Shown in pieces: positions 1 through 6,962 of a DNA stretch of 15,527 bases (within the stretch, counting starts at the first letter, position 1; each line of letters starts with the position of its first letter). Origin of the DNA: an uncultured Megamonas sp. GTDB lineage: Bacteria; Bacillota; Negativicutes; Selenomonadales; Selenomonadaceae. The notes beneath the pieces were generated by a model, which saw only the letters and a program-made list of their open reading frames with translations, searched no databases and was not told the origin of the DNA. Position numbers and translations under genes: made by a program. The stretch is taken from the NCBI GenBank assembly GCA_900554895.1, contig USIX01000045.1, positions 1 to 15,527 on the forward strand, given 5' to 3'.

Positions 1-983
1 TAACCCAGAGATAGTTTTAAATATAACTCAATCTCGCCGCCTAATGTGATTTTACTATAATCATATCCTATAATATTTCCGTTACTATCATAAATCGGAT
101 CATACTTAACGGCGCTATTATCTACATCTTTCAACTTACTTGCACTGGCAACATCTTTTAAAGTCAATTCATTGTCTGCTGTATCATAAATATTGTAGTC
201 TCTACCGTAACCGTCGTAAGTATTTCCTTCAGATACAGTTTCCACTCTGTCTAAAGTGGTATTTTCATACACTTCGCCCGTGGTCTTATCAATAATCTGC
301 CAATTTCCTTTATATTTACCGCCACCGGCTGCAGGTTCATTTTTATCAAATTCAACAGGATTAATATCATAATCTATTCCATTAACAGTAATCCCAGTTG
401 CTACTTTTTCTCCTTTAGGGTTAGTAACTGTTGTAACATCTACATCTGAACCTCCATCTAATGTATGTTCCAACTTAGTAGTATCAAGTACTGGCGCATA
501 TTCATTATAAAAACGATTTTGCTCATCAGAAGGTAAGTTATTAACATTTTCAACTAGAACATTTCCATTTTCATCTGTAACCTTACCACTATTTTGATCA
601 AAATAAGCATATTCTCCTGTATAATGTTTAATTTTCAATCCTTTTTCCGGATCAATCGCAAGAGAGACACTGCCTAAAGAAGAAACAACTATCTGTTTAT
701 TAGTTCCATTTTCACCGCCTATTGTAGAAAAATTAATCTGTTTTTGAAAATCATATATTGTATCTCCTGTTTTTTCATTAAATTCCCATTTTCCAGTATT
801 GCTGTTTTGATCCATGTAATCTTCTACTACAATTGTTACATCATTATCTTGACTTTGTTGACTCATTCCTGTTGCTGTAGGAGGCTCTATCTCTGTTTCT
901 GCAAAAGCTGTTCCGCTGTTAATATATAAACTTCCTGCCTCCAATACCGCCGCCAGCATTTTCATTTTCTGCTTTTTACTCAT
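1..983 (-). CDS. N-terminal part of a large secreted surface protein (probable adhesin/autotransporter type), cut by the window edge
   Basis: An open frame of 327 codons begins at the ATG at 983-981 and runs off the left edge without a stop; I checked every codon. AAAGGAAGG at 999-991 is a strong ribosome binding site 7 bases upstream. The start MSKKQKMKM is a basic n-region, followed by a weak hydrophobic stretch and a probable signal peptidase I site after GTAFA (residues 24-28). The h-region carries a glutamate at residue 15, which is unusual. The mature part is rich in Asp, Asn, Gly and Thr, with no Cys and no catalytic motif. Phrases such as TLKDVASASKLKDVDNSAV followed by a KITLGGE stretch resemble, from memory, the repeat units of YadA-like or haemagglutinin-type proteins of Negativicutes. 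The C-terminal anchor lies outside the window, so secretion is well supported and the adhesin class only moderately. Confidence 0.7.
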   Translation of the reverse strand, partial: MSKKQKMKMLAAVLEAGSLYINSGTAFAETEIEPPTATGMSQQSQDNDVTIVVEDYMDQNSNTGKWEFNEKTGDTIYDFQKQINFSTIGGENGTNKQIVVSSLGSVSLAIDPEKGLKIKHYTGEYAYFDQNSGKVTDENGNVLVENVNNLPSDEQNRFYNEYAPVLDTTKLEHTLDGGSDVDVTTVTNPKGEKVATGITVNGIDYDINPVEFDKNEPAAGGGKYKGNWQIIDKTTGEVYENTTLDRVETVSEGNTYDGYGRDYNIYDTADNELTLKDVASASKLKDVDNSAVKYDPIYDSNGNIIGYDYSKITLGGEIELYLKLSLG

Positions 984-1034
984 AATCTAACCTTCCTTTA
1001 AAAGATTTTGTCATTTTAAAGTACTTTGTTAATG

Positions 1035-1065
1035 ACTATATGAATTATCATGATTAAATTGTCAC
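1035..1065 (-). promoter_or_regulatory. Weak candidate promoter for the surface-protein gene
   Basis: On the minus strand GTGACA (1065-1060) could serve as a -35 and TATAGT (1040-1035) as a -10, but the spacer is 19 bases, longer than ideal. It lies about 50 bases upstream of the start codon. It also overlaps the end of the tnpB tail remnant, so transcription may instead come from further upstream. Confidence 0.25.
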
Positions 1066-2023
1066 GATATAATGCTTTCGCATTTCCCTATGTACTTTTG
1101 CCGCTTGAAATAAATTCAAGAAAAATTCCTTCTTCACTGTGCCACAACACTCCAAAGGCGTAAATTCCCGACCGGCCGCCGGTACTTTTCCTCCTTTATC
1201 TTTTTTTATTTTCATCTATATTATTAAACTTGACCCTGCAATCTTTTTGTATAAATCGCAGTTTCTGTTCAAGTTTCATTATTTTCTGTTTCTGCTTCTT
1301 GATATTGGAAAAACATTTCGCCTTTTTTCTGTCGGCATATTTTCTTTCCAAACCGCGTTTTTCGCGTCTGATTTTCCTTTCGATTTTCACAATTCTGTCA
1401 TCAATGAGCAATTTCTGTTCAACGTTATTGATATCATTCACCAAAACGGCATTTTGTTTCTTTATCTTGTTGTTCTGCCGCTCACCTTTGACGGTGATAC
1501 CAACGTAATAGCGTCCGGCTTCACGGGAAATTATTCCTTTTAAAATCGAAGTATTCGTCGGCAGATAACCGTATTCTTTCAGCTTTATAAACCCCAATGT
1601 CGGCACATTTATTTTATGCCTCTGCACAAGCCAGACATCATTTTTTCTGCTCTTTAAACACAGCTTGACTGCATTTCTATCGGAATTTTTCAACCTGGGA
1701 AAGCCCGCTTCGCCCCCAAAAAATTTTTTAAAGGCGTTTTCCGCATTAGTCAGTATAATTTTTCGGGTATATCTGTCGCACTGCTTTAACCAGAAAAATT
1801 TTTTCTCCGTTGCAATCCGCCCGTCAATATAATGCTCAAAATCGTCAGCCGTCATAAACCGCATCTGTTTTTCACTCAACCAACCTCGCTGATACATTTT
1901 ATGCAGCCGAACATTCAGCGCAATATACCGATTGTAAATCCAACAGCAAATTCCCATAATCTTTTCGATTTTAATAATTTGTGCTGCCGTCGGCTTGATT
2001 TCCGTTTTATATGTAACTTTCAT
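1054..2023 (-). pseudogene. Decayed IS200/IS605-family TnpB (RuvC-type RNA-guided nuclease) remnant
   Basis: The main open frame, 2023-1196, starts at ATG 2023-2021 behind GGGAGG; a TTG 12 bases earlier is possible but lies within the ribosome-binding-site region. It encodes 275 residues beginning MKVTYKTEIKPT, the usual TnpB/OrfB opening. It continues through the N-terminal half: YNRYIALN, the FKKFFGGEAGFPRLK stretch, a YYVGITVKGE strand, and the basic helix KIRREKRGLERKY. The family RuvC-I motif (G-I-D-x-G) expected just after ITVKGE is absent, replaced by a short NAVLVNDINN segment. The frame then stops at 1198-1196, before the RuvC-II glutamate, zinc ribbon and RuvC-III aspartate. In another frame, 1185-1054, VPAAGREFTPLE and a VKKE segment resemble the typical extreme C-terminal tail of TnpB. 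This indicates an internal deletion plus a frameshift. No TnpA is present. Nuclease activity is not expected; a residual nucleic-acid-binding role cannot be excluded. Confidence 0.75.
1104..1120. repeat. Short hairpin near the presumed right end of the tnpB element
   Basis: CTTGAA and TTCAAG form a perfect 6-bp stem around a 5-base loop, just inside the end of the TnpB tail remnant. IS200/IS605 elements carry subterminal hairpins recognised by TnpA, so this may be the relic right-end hairpin. The stem is short, so it could also be chance in AT-rich DNA. Confidence 0.35.
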
Positions 2024-2056
2024 AATTCCTCCCAAACAGGCAACATATGTCTTTAT

Positions 2057-2099
2057 ACAGGTTCTCCCTGACCGTTTAGAACCTATTATTTGAACCTGT
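2057..2099. repeat. Nested inverted repeats upstream of the tnpB remnant (possible left-end hairpin)
   Basis: ACAGGTTC (2057-2064) is exactly complementary to GAACCTGT (2092-2099), with a 27-base loop. Inside, AGGTTCT (2059-2065) pairs with AGAACCT (2078-2084) with a 12-base loop, so two mutually exclusive hairpins are possible. There is no following U-run, so this is not an ordinary terminator. The position 5' of tnpB fits a left-end hairpin of an IS200/IS605 element, but it also overlaps the end of the 53-residue gene. Confidence 0.4.
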
Positions 2100-2247
2100 C
2101 GGTCAAAGTTTTGTTATCTTCTTGAGAAATTAACAAACCTTCTGTTATGCCAATTACTCTTAGCTTATCTTCATACGACAGTTTTTTGAAAATTTTAAGC
2201 ATGTGCAGAGCGTTATCTAATGTATCGTTATACTCTTTATCTTCCAT
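2086..2247 (-). CDS. Small hypothetical protein (53 aa) divergent from an XRE repressor
   Basis: A longer frame extends upstream to 2307, but the promoter at 2307-2279 lies inside that extension. ATG 2247-2245 has GAGGTGGG a few bases upstream, so I take it as the start. The 53-residue product is charged and apparently soluble, with no signal or membrane segment. Residues 16-40 form a predicted helical unit, MLKIFKKLSYEDKLRVIGIT and onward. This L-K-x5-L-S-x3-(K/R) pattern resembles the tail of phage-type repressors and of the neighbouring XRE protein (FLKKYLQLSSKNRELLAKLL). I do not recognise a named family. The context suggests a small partner or target of the divergent regulator. The gene looks real because its promoter, ribosome binding site and codon use are all good. 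Confidence 0.6.
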   Translation of the reverse strand: MEDKEYNDTLDNALHMLKIFKKLSYEDKLRVIGITEGLLISQEDNKTLTDRFK

Positions 2248-2278
2248 CAACTTTCCCACCTCATTCCCGCTTATTAAT

Positions 2279-2298
2279 ATAATACTGCTTAGTAATAT
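2279..2298. promoter_or_regulatory. Candidate operator palindrome over the minus-strand -10
   Basis: ATAATACT-GCTT-AGTAATAT is a 20-bp imperfect palindrome with seven of eight arm positions paired. It covers the -10 and spacer of the promoter for the 53-aa gene, a normal place for a repressor site. Confidence 0.4.
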
Positions 2299-2307
2299 TA
2301 ACGTCAA
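2279..2307 (-). promoter_or_regulatory. Strong sigma-70 promoter for the 53-aa gene
   Basis: On the minus strand TTGACG (2307-2302) and TATTAT (2284-2279) are separated by exactly 17 bases; each hexamer matches consensus at five of six positions. Transcription would start near 2272, about 25 bases before the chosen ATG. Confidence 0.7.
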
Positions 2308-2318
2308 TGCTTTGCATT
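2306..2318. promoter_or_regulatory. Candidate operator AATGC-TTT-GCATT
   Basis: A perfect 13-bp inverted repeat (5-bp arms, 3-base centre) abuts the -35 of the minus-strand promoter. It shares the TGC/GCA half-sites with the repeat at 2346-2362. Confidence 0.4.
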
Positions 2319-2327
2319 ATTCAATTA

Positions 2328-2356
2328 TTGATTTGTATTATTTTTTATGCTATCAT
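2328..2356 (+). promoter_or_regulatory. Promoter for the XRE repressor gene
   Basis: TTGATT (2328-2333) and TATCAT (2351-2356) are separated by 17 bases. The hexamers match consensus at four and five of six positions. The predicted start is about 32 bases before the ATG. Confidence 0.55.
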
Positions 2357-2362
2357 TGCATA
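2346..2362. promoter_or_regulatory. Candidate operator over the XRE -10
   Basis: TATGC and GCATA form a perfect 5-bp inverted repeat around TATCATT, so the -10 hexamer sits in the centre. Its half-sites resemble those of 2306-2318. Binding of the XRE protein here would give autorepression. Confidence 0.35.
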
Positions 2363-2394
2363 TGGAAATAATTATAATTAAAAGAGGTTAATCT

Positions 2395-2757
2395 ATGTCT
2401 GATATTGGTACGAGAATACGTTTCTTCCGTAAATCTTTGGGGCTTAATCAAACCGATTTCGGCAAACCTTTAGGATTAAAGCAGGCTATCATCGGTCAGT
2501 ATGAAACGGGTATACGCAACATAACTGACAGAAATATTGATATGTTGTGTAAAACATACAATATTAATAAAGATTGGTTACTAACCGGCCAGGGAGAAAT
2601 ACAGAATAAAAATAACACGATATTGATGGAAGAGATTTCCCAAAATCAAGATTTAACAGAATTAGATATTCAATTTCTCAAAAAATATTTACAATTATCA
2701 AGTAAAAATCGCGAATTATTAGCAAAATTATTAATCAATATGAACGAAAAGAAATAA
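2395..2757 (+). CDS. XRE-family (phage Cro/CI-like) transcriptional regulator
   Basis: This 120-residue protein consists of an N-terminal helix-turn-helix of the XRE/HTH_3 class, about residues 5-61, followed by a short helical tail. The recognisable pattern is IGTRIRFFRKSLGLNQTDFG, then the recognition region QAIIGQYETGIRNI, then NIDMLCKTYNINKDWLLTGQG, the usual XRE ending. The ATG is preceded by AGAGG at 7 bases. There is no peptidase domain, so it is not a LexA/CI-type self-cleaving repressor. The tail (FLKKYLQLSSKNRELLAKLL) resembles a segment in the divergent 53-aa protein and may mediate dimerisation. It probably represses its own and the divergent promoter through the palindromes between them. 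It may be a prophage or mobile-element relic, or a domesticated host switch; no other phage gene is visible. Confidence 0.85.
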   Translation: MSDIGTRIRFFRKSLGLNQTDFGKPLGLKQAIIGQYETGIRNITDRNIDMLCKTYNINKDWLLTGQGEIQNKNNTILMEEISQNQDLTELDIQFLKKYLQLSSKNRELLAKLLINMNEKK

Positions 2758-2761
2758 AAAG

Positions 2762-2810
2762 AGACTTTTTTCAGCAATCTGACAAACACTTTACTGAAAA
2801 AAGTCTTTTT
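2762..2810 (+). terminator. Intrinsic terminator after the XRE gene
   Basis: AGACTTTTTTCAG (2762-2774) is perfectly complementary to CTGAAAAAAGTCT (2794-2806). The 19-base loop is followed by a short T-run. It begins 4 bases after the XRE stop codon. Confidence 0.8.
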
Positions 2811-2947
2811 ATAATACATCTATAATATATCAATTAAAATGAAAATTTTTCTTTTAAATTAATATACTAAATACTAATAAATTATTTTTTAACTTTATTT
2901 ACATATAATATTAAACAAATTTTTAATTATGTAGAGTAATCACTCAC

Positions 2948-2996
2948 AAAAAAATACCTGAAAAACCATAATATTTATGATTTCTCAGGTATTTTT
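2948..2996 (-). terminator. Intrinsic terminator of the fucK-fucU-fucP-kinase operon
   Basis: The stem AAAAATACCTGA (2950-2961) / TCAGGTATTTTT (2985-2996) is a perfect 12-bp pair, followed on the minus strand by a run of seven Ts. It lies about 40 bases beyond the stop of the kinase-like gene. The A/T flanks on both sides could let it work in both directions. Confidence 0.75.
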
Positions 2997-3038
2997 ATAT
3001 AAATCATGCCATTATTCAATATATATTTATTGTATATT

Positions 3039-3635
3039 TTAATTTTTGTTTACATAATCAATGATTATATCAGCTATATCGCTTAAGGATTTATAACTTG
3101 TATTCACGCACAAGTCATAATTTTTCGGATTACCCCATTCCTTACCGGTATAATAAGCGTAATATTCAGCACGTTTGGCATCTTCCTGGTTTAACTCAAT
3201 AACGGATTTTCCTTCATATACTTTCAAACCGCGTTCTTCTCTGAATTCATCATTTGCACAGACAAATACAGAACATACATTTGGATTATCGCGCAAAATC
3301 ACATCGGCACAGCGGCCTAAAATAATGCAGTTGCCGTCATTTGCCAGTCGACGCACGATTTCCGCCTCCTGTTCAAACATTTTATGGTTCATCGGTTTTG
3401 CACCGCTCATGCCAAAAATATAAAACGGCATGAATTTTAAGGATAACGGCGGAACTTTGTCTTCAAACTCTTTAAGTTGAGCTTCGCTCATATCGCTGAT
3501 ACCGAGCTGTGCCGCCGCCATATGCACGATTTGACGGTCATATAATTTATAACCCAGTTTTTCGGCCAGAATGTTGGCAAGTTCTCTGCCGCCGCTGCCG
3601 TATTGACGGCTGATTGCAATAACTGTATTTTTCAA
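3039..3635 (-). CDS. Cytidylate kinase-like family protein (Cytidylate_kin2 type)
   Basis: The gene uses a TTG start at 3635-3633 with AAGGAG 8 bases upstream; no better ATG is near. The 198-residue product opens with a nucleotide-binding strand-loop, VIAISRQYGSGGRELANILA, in which GSGGRE (residues 13-18) takes the place of the classic Walker A loop, as in the family known as cytidylate kinase-like proteins. Further matches are LGYKLYDRQIV and a central CIILGRCADVIL followed by a VCSVFVCAN strand. It is distinct from the essential Cmk, and the substrate of this subfamily is not established to my knowledge. It lies 19 bases after the fucP stop with its own ribosome binding site and just before the operon terminator, so it is co-transcribed with fucose genes. 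A role on a fucose-derived phosphate or nucleotide is possible, but this is only inferred from position. Confidence 0.8.
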   Translation of the reverse strand: MKNTVIAISRQYGSGGRELANILAEKLGYKLYDRQIVHMAAAQLGISDMSEAQLKEFEDKVPPLSLKFMPFYIFGMSGAKPMNHKMFEQEAEIVRRLANDGNCIILGRCADVILRDNPNVCSVFVCANDEFREERGLKVYEGKSVIELNQEDAKRAEYYAYYTGKEWGNPKNYDLCVNTSYKSLSDIADIIIDYVNKN

Positions 3636-3654
3636 GATAAAAACTCCTTTTATA

Positions 3655-4965
3655 TTAATCTTTTACATTTCTGAATACGAGAGAATAAATAAGTACAATA
3701 GCAAAACATACGATAGGGAAATAATATGCCGTTCTGATGGAAGCTTCTTCTACGGAAAAACCGCTAATTAAGAAATTGAGTGCACCGGAGTCCACAAGCC
3801 AGCCCATAACCGGCGGTACTACCGCTCCGCCGAGAATTGCCATGATAAGACCTGCAGCACCGAATTTAACTTCAGGACCGAGATTGCGCAGTGCAATACC
3901 GTAAATAGTCGGGAACATCAGGCTCATACAGCCGGAAATCGCTATAAGACACCAAATGGACACATCTGCAGGTAAGTAAATCGTACCTAAACAGCATATA
4001 ATACCGGCAACAGCGAACACTGCCATCATTTTCGCCGGAACGAAATATTTCATCAGATATACACAGACATAACGGAAGATAATGAATAACACCATCGAAA
4101 TGATGAAATAGTCAACTGCTTCATGTTCTACAATGTGCTCTGTCGTCATAATGTATTTAATCGTCCATGTCCATACTGCTACCTGCACACCTACATAGAA
4201 GAACTGAGTAACTACGCCCCAATAGTAACGCGGTTTACTGAATAATTTCTTAAATGCTTCCGGTACTGTCATTGCAGTTCTCGCATCTTTTTCATTTAAT
4301 TTACTTTTAAAGAAAATAAGCCATAAAATCACTGCTACAAAAATCAAACCGATATACGGCACACAAATCCAGAACAGTTCCGTATGTCTGATAGCAGCAA
4401 GTTCATCAGCTGACATTGCCATACGTGCATCAAGGTCAGCCGGATTTAAATTGGCAAGAATTAAATATTTAGCTAAAAACAAGCCGGCAATAGAACCTAC
4501 AGGATTGAACGCCTGAGCAAAATTCAAGCGACGTACGCTGGTTTCCTGTGCACCGAGCGACAGTACGAACGGATTGCAGGTCGTTTCCAGTACGGACAGA
4601 CCACATGCCAAAACAAAAATGGAAACGAGAAACAGATTATAATTCTGGAGCAGTGCCGCAGGAACGTAACCAAAAGCACCGACCATGTAAAATCCGAGAC
4701 CGACAAGTACGCCGACACGGTAGGAATATTTTTTTATAATAAATGCCGCCGGCATCGCCAGCACTGCGTATGCACCGTAAAATGCAACCTGTACCAAAGA
4801 TGAATCCACTGCTTTTATCATGAAAATCTTGGCAAACGCTGGTACAAGTGTATCATTCATGTTATTGAGCAGCCCCCAAAGAGCAAAACAGAAAACCAGC
4901 AGGAAAAAATACAATCTATATTCTTTGGCAACAATAGGTATATTGTTGTTCGGTTTATTATCCAT
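3655..4965 (-). CDS. fucP: L-fucose:H+ symporter, major facilitator superfamily
   Basis: This 436-residue integral membrane protein has about twelve hydrophobic segments and is close to the 438 residues of E. coli FucP. It brings L-fucose in with protons. The diagnostic features are FALWGLLNNMND at residues 27-38 and VLETTCNPFV beginning at residue 125. D38 and E127 correspond to the proton/sugar residues Asp46 and Glu135 of E. coli FucP. The second half contains a conserved FPTIYGIALRNLGPE segment typical of FucP/GluP-type transporters. GAGGAG precedes the ATG by 9 bases. The gene follows fucU by 29 bases and precedes the kinase-like gene by 19 bases, in one operon. Related FHS-family transporters for glucose or galactose exist, but the context argues for fucose. 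Confidence 0.92.
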   Translation of the reverse strand: MDNKPNNNIPIVAKEYRLYFFLLVFCFALWGLLNNMNDTLVPAFAKIFMIKAVDSSLVQVAFYGAYAVLAMPAAFIIKKYSYRVGVLVGLGFYMVGAFGYVPAALLQNYNLFLVSIFVLACGLSVLETTCNPFVLSLGAQETSVRRLNFAQAFNPVGSIAGLFLAKYLILANLNPADLDARMAMSADELAAIRHTELFWICVPYIGLIFVAVILWLIFFKSKLNEKDARTAMTVPEAFKKLFSKPRYYWGVVTQFFYVGVQVAVWTWTIKYIMTTEHIVEHEAVDYFIISMVLFIIFRYVCVYLMKYFVPAKMMAVFAVAGIICCLGTIYLPADVSIWCLIAISGCMSLMFPTIYGIALRNLGPEVKFGAAGLIMAILGGAVVPPVMGWLVDSGALNFLISGFSVEEASIRTAYYFPIVCFAIVLIYSLVFRNVKD

Positions 4966-4994
4966 AATTCAACTCTCCTCAAAATCCTAAAAGT

Positions 4995-5435
4995 TTATTC
5001 CGTAACAACGCCTTTTTGCAGCATAATATTGGCATAAAGTGCGGCTTCGCTCGTTGCGATGATAGCATACGCTGTTTTCGCTTCTTCATAAAAAGCAAAT
5101 CTTTCAATATTACCGATTGCTTTTTCACCGCGTTCATCGTATTTGGCTACGATTTTTTTATATTCATCCCAAATCGGCGTTTCTACCGTATCACCCGGCA
5201 TAACTTCCATCAGAGATACCGGTTTTTCTACATATATATCCAATGGAAATACTTGCAATATAGCATCTAAAATTTCCGGTACGCCATGTCCGTCACACCT
5301 TATAACAACAGCATCTTTTCCCATTGACTGCGCCGGAAAATTGCCGTCGCCGATAACAATTCTGTCGCTGTGTCCCATTTCGCAAAGAATTTTCAGTAAT
5401 TCCGGTGATAATATTTTCGGTATATTTTTCAACAT
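4995..5435 (-). CDS. fucU: L-fucose mutarotase (RbsD/FucU family)
   Basis: The enzyme interconverts alpha- and beta-L-fucose so that the isomerase receives its preferred anomer. The 146-residue protein has the family signature EMGHSDRIVIGDGNFPAQS, with the conserved His22 and Asp30. It also has the FucU-type ending RFAFYEEAKTAYAIIATSE followed by LYANIMLQKGVV. RbsD proteins lack this exact ending, so FucU is preferred. The start codon overlaps the end of fucK by seven bases (ATGTTGA), and its ribosome binding site AAAGGAG lies inside the fucK coding sequence. The two genes are therefore likely translationally coupled. Confidence 0.92.
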   Translation of the reverse strand: MLKNIPKILSPELLKILCEMGHSDRIVIGDGNFPAQSMGKDAVVIRCDGHGVPEILDAILQVFPLDIYVEKPVSLMEVMPGDTVETPIWDEYKKIVAKYDERGEKAIGNIERFAFYEEAKTAYAIIATSEAALYANIMLQKGVVTE

Positions 5436-6904
5436 AATATATTCTCCTTTACTCTTTTGTATATTTCATCCCATTTAGCACAGTCGTGCGGCTCATATAC
5501 CGTCACATTTTCCGAATTGGCAATTATCTTTCGTGCCTGTTTTATATCATAGATAGCGCCCAAAGAAATAAGCTGTAAGGCTATATTGCCCATTACAGTC
5601 GCTTCGACAGGACCCGCCACTACTTTTCTACCGCATATATCCGCTGTCAGCTGACAAAGAAGTTTACTTTGAATTCCCCCGCCAATCATGTTTATAGCCG
5701 TATATTTTTTACCGGTGCATTGTTCGATTTCTTCCAGGGCAAATCTGTATTTTATCGCCAGGCTCTGGTCAATAACACGTACGATTTCCGCTTCACTGCA
5801 CGGCACATACTGACCGGTACGACTGCAGTAATCTTTTATTTTCTGCGGAATATTGCCCGCCGGAATGAATTCACTGTCATCCGTATCAATGAAAGCGTCA
5901 ATATCACCGACAGCGCATGCCATCTGTTCCAGCTCGCCAAAACCGTAAGTCCTGCCTTCTCTAATCCATTGACGGCGGCTTTCCTGAATTAACCACAAGC
6001 CGATGATATTTTTCAGGAATGATGTTTTGTTATCGGCTCCGCCTTCATTCGTAATATTGAGCTGCTGTGATTTTTCATTAATGACCGGTTTGTCAAGCTC
6101 GGTTCCCAGAAGCGACCATGTACCGCATGACAAGAATATGAAATCGTCCTGCTGCGTCGGTACAGCTGCCATTGCTGACTGTGTATCATGTGCAGCGACA
6201 GCAATAATGTCCATTTTATCCACACCGAGTTCATCACAAATATCCTGTGTTAATGTACCGATTTTCGTTCCCGGTTTGACAATAGGCGTGAATATTTCTT
6301 TTGGTAACTCCAAATTTTCAATAATTTCTGATGACCATTTTTTATTTTCCGCATCCAACAACTGCGTAGTAGATGCAATCGTATATTCCGTAGCTTTTTC
6401 ACCGGATAGGAAATAATTCAGTAAATCAGGCATTAACAGCATTGTCTTGGCACGGCTCAACAATTCCGGACGCTGTTTTTTCAGTGCCAGCAGCTGAAAT
6501 ACCGTATTGATTTCCATAAACTGATTGCCGGTAATTTGATAAAATTTATCTTTATCCATTTTCGCAAAGGCTTCCGTCAGCATGCCTTCCGTTCTGCCGT
6601 CACGATAATGCACCGGATTGTCAAGCAGTTTGCCGTCTTTATCCAACAGACCGAAATCAACACCCCATGTGTCAATACCGATACTTTTGATATTGCCTAT
6701 TTTCTTGGATTTAATCAGCCCTGTCTTTATATCATGAAATAATCTGAGTACATCCCAATACATTGTACCCAATAAATTTACCGGTTCATTGGCAAAACGG
6801 TGAATTTCCTGTAATGTTATCTTCTCTCCATCGAAACTGCCGACTATCGCTCTGCCGCTGGATGCACCAAAATCCAAAGCCAGAACCTTAATATTTTCCT
6901 CCAT
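5429..6904 (-). CDS. fucK: FGGY carbohydrate kinase of the rhamnulokinase (RhaB) type, probable L-fuculokinase
   Basis: This 491-residue FGGY kinase phosphorylates a ketose at C1 using ATP. Its sequence follows RhaB more than E. coli FucK: LALDFGASSGRAIVGSFDGE at residues 8-27, SIGIDTWGVDFGLLD (74-88), and MLLMPDLLNYFLSGEKA. The catalytic base is probably D240 in the AHDTQSA motif, with FLSCGTWSLLG and NITNEGG further on, and GGGIQSKLLCQL plus AGPVEATVMGNI near the C-terminus. The ATG has GAGGAG 7 bases upstream. It is the first gene of the second fuc unit and overlaps fucU. Because its neighbours are FucU, FucP, FucA and FucI, with no rhamnose isomerase, L-fuculose is the expected substrate. 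The family alone would suggest L-rhamnulose, and dual use is possible. Confidence 0.85.
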   Translation of the reverse strand: MEENIKVLALDFGASSGRAIVGSFDGEKITLQEIHRFANEPVNLLGTMYWDVLRLFHDIKTGLIKSKKIGNIKSIGIDTWGVDFGLLDKDGKLLDNPVHYRDGRTEGMLTEAFAKMDKDKFYQITGNQFMEINTVFQLLALKKQRPELLSRAKTMLLMPDLLNYFLSGEKATEYTIASTTQLLDAENKKWSSEIIENLELPKEIFTPIVKPGTKIGTLTQDICDELGVDKMDIIAVAAHDTQSAMAAVPTQQDDFIFLSCGTWSLLGTELDKPVINEKSQQLNITNEGGADNKTSFLKNIIGLWLIQESRRQWIREGRTYGFGELEQMACAVGDIDAFIDTDDSEFIPAGNIPQKIKDYCSRTGQYVPCSEAEIVRVIDQSLAIKYRFALEEIEQCTGKKYTAINMIGGGIQSKLLCQLTADICGRKVVAGPVEATVMGNIALQLISLGAIYDIKQARKIIANSENVTVYEPHDCAKWDEIYKRVKENILC

Positions 6905-6962
6905 TTTTTCACTCCTCTGTACTTTTTATCATTTATGGTTTTCCTTTTTTGTTGTTGATTTA

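Noticed and set aside
1139..1543. 134-codon plus-strand open frame
   Set aside because: It is antisense to the tnpB remnant; its VNSRPAAG stretch is simply the reverse complement of the GREFTPLE tail.
2057..2099. Terminator of the 53-aa gene
   Set aside because: The hairpin lies partly inside the coding end and is not followed by a U-run on either strand.
2248..2307. Longer N-terminus of the 53-aa protein
   Set aside because: This segment contains the TTGACG/TATTAT promoter and ribosome binding site of the shorter gene, so it is upstream DNA.
3039..3635. Essential cytidylate kinase Cmk
   Set aside because: The loop GSGGRE and overall pattern fit the cytidylate-kinase-like family; the typical Cmk motifs are not seen.
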